Positions 5,713-7,343 of a stretch of DNA of 7,343 nucleotides are shown piece after piece. Under the pieces are notes generated by a model that was given only the letters and a program-made list of their open reading frames with translations, was not told the DNA's origin and ran no database searches. Each line of letters opens with the position of its first letter. Position 1 is the stretch's first letter. The position numbers and the translations under genes are program-made. This stretch comes from Cryomorphaceae bacterium (GTDB lineage: Bacteria > Bacteroidota > Bacteroidia > Flavobacteriales > BACL11). The stretch is from the NCBI GenBank assembly GCA_949511925.1, contig CATEYX010000061.1:1-7343 (forward strand), written 5' to 3'.

Positions 5713-7343
5713 GTGAAGATAATTACACAACATATAGTAAGAGTTTTTTTAGTGATATTTCTTTTATTTTCATCAGGATGTTCTACCAAAAAAAAGTCTT
5801 GGGTTAATCGTCAGTTTCATAATACAACAGCTAAGTACAATGGGTATTTTAATGGAAATGAAAGTATTAAAAATGGAATAAGAAAATTAGATGAAAGTTT
5901 TGTTGATGACTACACGACTATCCTTCCTGTTTTTAAAACAGGTGATTTAAAAAAATCAAAGAGTATCCATAGTTACATGGACAAGGCGATTAAGAAAGGG
6001 TCTATTGTTATTCAAAAACATTCCATGAAAATTAAAGGAAAGGAATACTGCAAGTGGATTGATGATAATTACCTCATGGTTGGAAAATCATATTTCTATA
6101 AAGGAGAGTTTGAAGATGCAATAAAAACATTTAGCTTTATAAAAAACGAGTACAAAAACAATGAAATTCAATTTGACGCTTCATTGTGGTTAGTTAGAGC
6201 TTTAGTTGAAAAAAAAGACTTCATGACGGCTGATGTCGAGTTAGATGAATTGACTAATAACCGGAAGTTTCCAAAAAAATTAGATTTTGACTTGGCTAAA
6301 ATAAGCGCAGATTTTTATTTACAACAAGCTAATTACCCATTAGCATTAGAGCAGTTATTGAAAATTGATAAGTTAGTAAAAAGGAAAAACAAAAAAGTAC
6401 GCTTTAACTACATTATGGCACAGCTTTACCAGCAGAAGAGCAATTACAGAAGTGCCAAAAAAAAATACGAGCAAGTTCTTAAGTCCAGCCCTGAGTATGA
6501 GATGGTGTTTAATGCTAAAATGAACCTAGCGCGCTCATTAGAATCAGGAAGTAGGGACAATCAAAAAATGCGTCAGAACCTGCTTAAAATGACTAAGGAT
6601 GATAAGAATAAGGAGTATTTGGATCAAATCTATTTCACTCTGGCTGAAATGGATATTAATAATTCTGATACACTTGCTGCTATTGATAATTACCTACTCT
6701 CAACGTATAATAGTATTGAGAATAATACCCAAAAATCATTATCTTTTTTAGCTCTTGCCAGAATTGATTATAATCGATCTTTATATAAGGAAGCTAAGGT
6801 TAATTATGATAGTACTTTATTTTATATGGATGAAGATTTTAGGAAGTATGAGGGCGCAAAAGTAAAACATGAAATTCTTCAAGAGTTAGTTTATAACTTG
6901 GATGTTATCTCTTTACAAGATAGTTTACAAGCTTTAGCCTCACTTCCAAAGGCTAAGCTTTCTCAGCTTATTAGCCAACTAATACAAACTGAGATTAAAA
7001 AAGAAAGTGAGGCTTTAGAGGTTGAGCGTTCCAAGCAGCAAATGCTGTATGAAAACAATAGAAATGGAGGAAAGGGTGAGCAGTTTGGAAATAATACTTC
7101 TGGAGGGAAATGGTATTTTTACAACCCCGCAACCTTAAGCTTTGGGCTTTCAGAGTTTAGAAAAATATGGGGAAAAAGAAAATTAGAAGATGATTGGAGA
7201 AGAAAAGACAAAAAAATAGTCAATGTATTTGTAATAGATTCTATAGCAACAGATAGTGAAGAGGTAGTAACTAAAAATAAAAAAGACCCTAATTATTACT
7301 TAGAAAAATTACCTAAAACGGATGAAGATTTTGCTAATTCAGA
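5713..7343 (+). CDS. sprE: PorW/SprE-like TPR lipoprotein of the type IX secretion system and gliding machinery, C-terminus beyond window
   Basis: PorW (SprE in Flavobacterium) is an envelope lipoprotein needed for protein export by the T9SS and for gliding. The frame is open from 5713 to the window end, giving 543 residues; relatives are, from memory, about 850-900, so the C-terminal third is missing. The GTG at 5713 is the only start that keeps the full signal peptide: the frame is closed by a TAA at 5692-5694, and no ATG precedes the lipobox. The signal peptide has a short basic start, a hydrophobic core (8-19) and lipobox-like FSSGC with C23, followed by STKK. Family hallmarks are NRQFHNTTAKYNGYFNG (32-48), IQKHSMKIKG (100-109) and GGKWYFYNPATLSFGLSEF (464-482) before KIWGKRKLEDDWRR. 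TPR-like helical pairs lie near 117-150, 155-185, 190-220, 229-258, 302-335 and 342-372. A charged, coiled-coil-prone stretch covers 420-450. A purine-rich AAAAGAAG (5693-5700) precedes the start at a rather long spacing. Confidence 0.9.
   Translation, partial: MKIITQHIVRVFLVIFLLFSSGCSTKKKSWVNRQFHNTTAKYNGYFNGNESIKNGIRKLDESFVDDYTTILPVFKTGDLKKSKSIHSYMDKAIKKGSIVIQKHSMKIKGKEYCKWIDDNYLMVGKSYFYKGEFEDAIKTFSFIKNEYKNNEIQFDASLWLVRALVEKKDFMTADVELDELTNNRKFPKKLDFDLAKISADFYLQQANYPLALEQLLKIDKLVKRKNKKVRFNYIMAQLYQQKSNYRSAKKKYEQVLKSSPEYEMVFNAKMNLARSLESGSRDNQKMRQNLLKMTKDDKNKEYLDQIYFTLAEMDINNSDTLAAIDNYLLSTYNSIENNTQKSLSFLALARIDYNRSLYKEAKVNYDSTLFYMDEDFRKYEGAKVKHEILQELVYNLDVISLQDSLQALASLPKAKLSQLISQLIQTEIKKESEALEVERSKQQMLYENNRNGGKGEQFGNNTSGGKWYFYNPATLSFGLSEFRKIWGKRKLEDDWRRKDKKIVNVFVIDSIATDSEEVVTKNKKDPNYYLEKLPKTDEDFANS

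Noticed and set aside
1..7343. A novel defence, mobile or CRISPR-like system
   Set aside because: No direct-repeat array, transposase, integrase, toxin-antitoxin pair or nuclease is visible; all six genes match known chromosomal families.

Overview
The window is AT-rich and gene-dense and comes from a member of the Bacteroidota, most likely Flavobacteriales or a close relative. The call rests on a PorW/SprE lipoprotein of the type IX secretion system (T9SS), on a membrane-anchored M23 peptidase with an N-terminus I associate with this phylum, and on A/T-rich, SD-poor gene starts. Taxonomy below phylum is inference. No RNA genes, insertion sequences, CRISPR arrays, phage genes or clear terminators were found.

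Layout. From 5618 down to the left edge, five genes lie on the minus strand in one tightly packed probable operon: M23 peptidase, GH3-family acyl-adenylating protein, dxr, rseP, and a cation:proton antiporter cut by the window edge. The junctions are 3 bp, a 1-bp TAATG overlap, 0 bp and 1 bp, so co-transcription and translational coupling are likely. To the right, on the plus strand, a divergent gene runs off the window at 7343. It encodes the first 543 residues of a PorW/SprE-like TPR lipoprotein.

The short divergent region (5619-5712) holds a 31-bp imperfect inverted repeat. Its outer arms each contain ATATTTG, close to the Bacteroidota -7 element, which suggests a shared divergent promoter or an operator.

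How the genes fit together. Most of the products act in or on the cell envelope. DXR commits carbon to the MEP isoprenoid pathway, which feeds undecaprenyl carriers and quinones. RseP is an intramembrane site-2 protease. The M23 protein cuts or regulates peptidoglycan. The antiporter handles Na+ or K+ and H+. PorW/SprE is an envelope component of the T9SS and gliding machinery. The GH3 protein is the least understood: its adenylation motifs are intact, but bacterial GH3 proteins mostly have no assigned substrate. I see a largely core chromosomal region rather than an accessory island. The points most worth a second look are the GH3 protein, the head-to-head pairing of a peptidoglycan hydrolase operon with a T9SS gene, and the palindrome between them.
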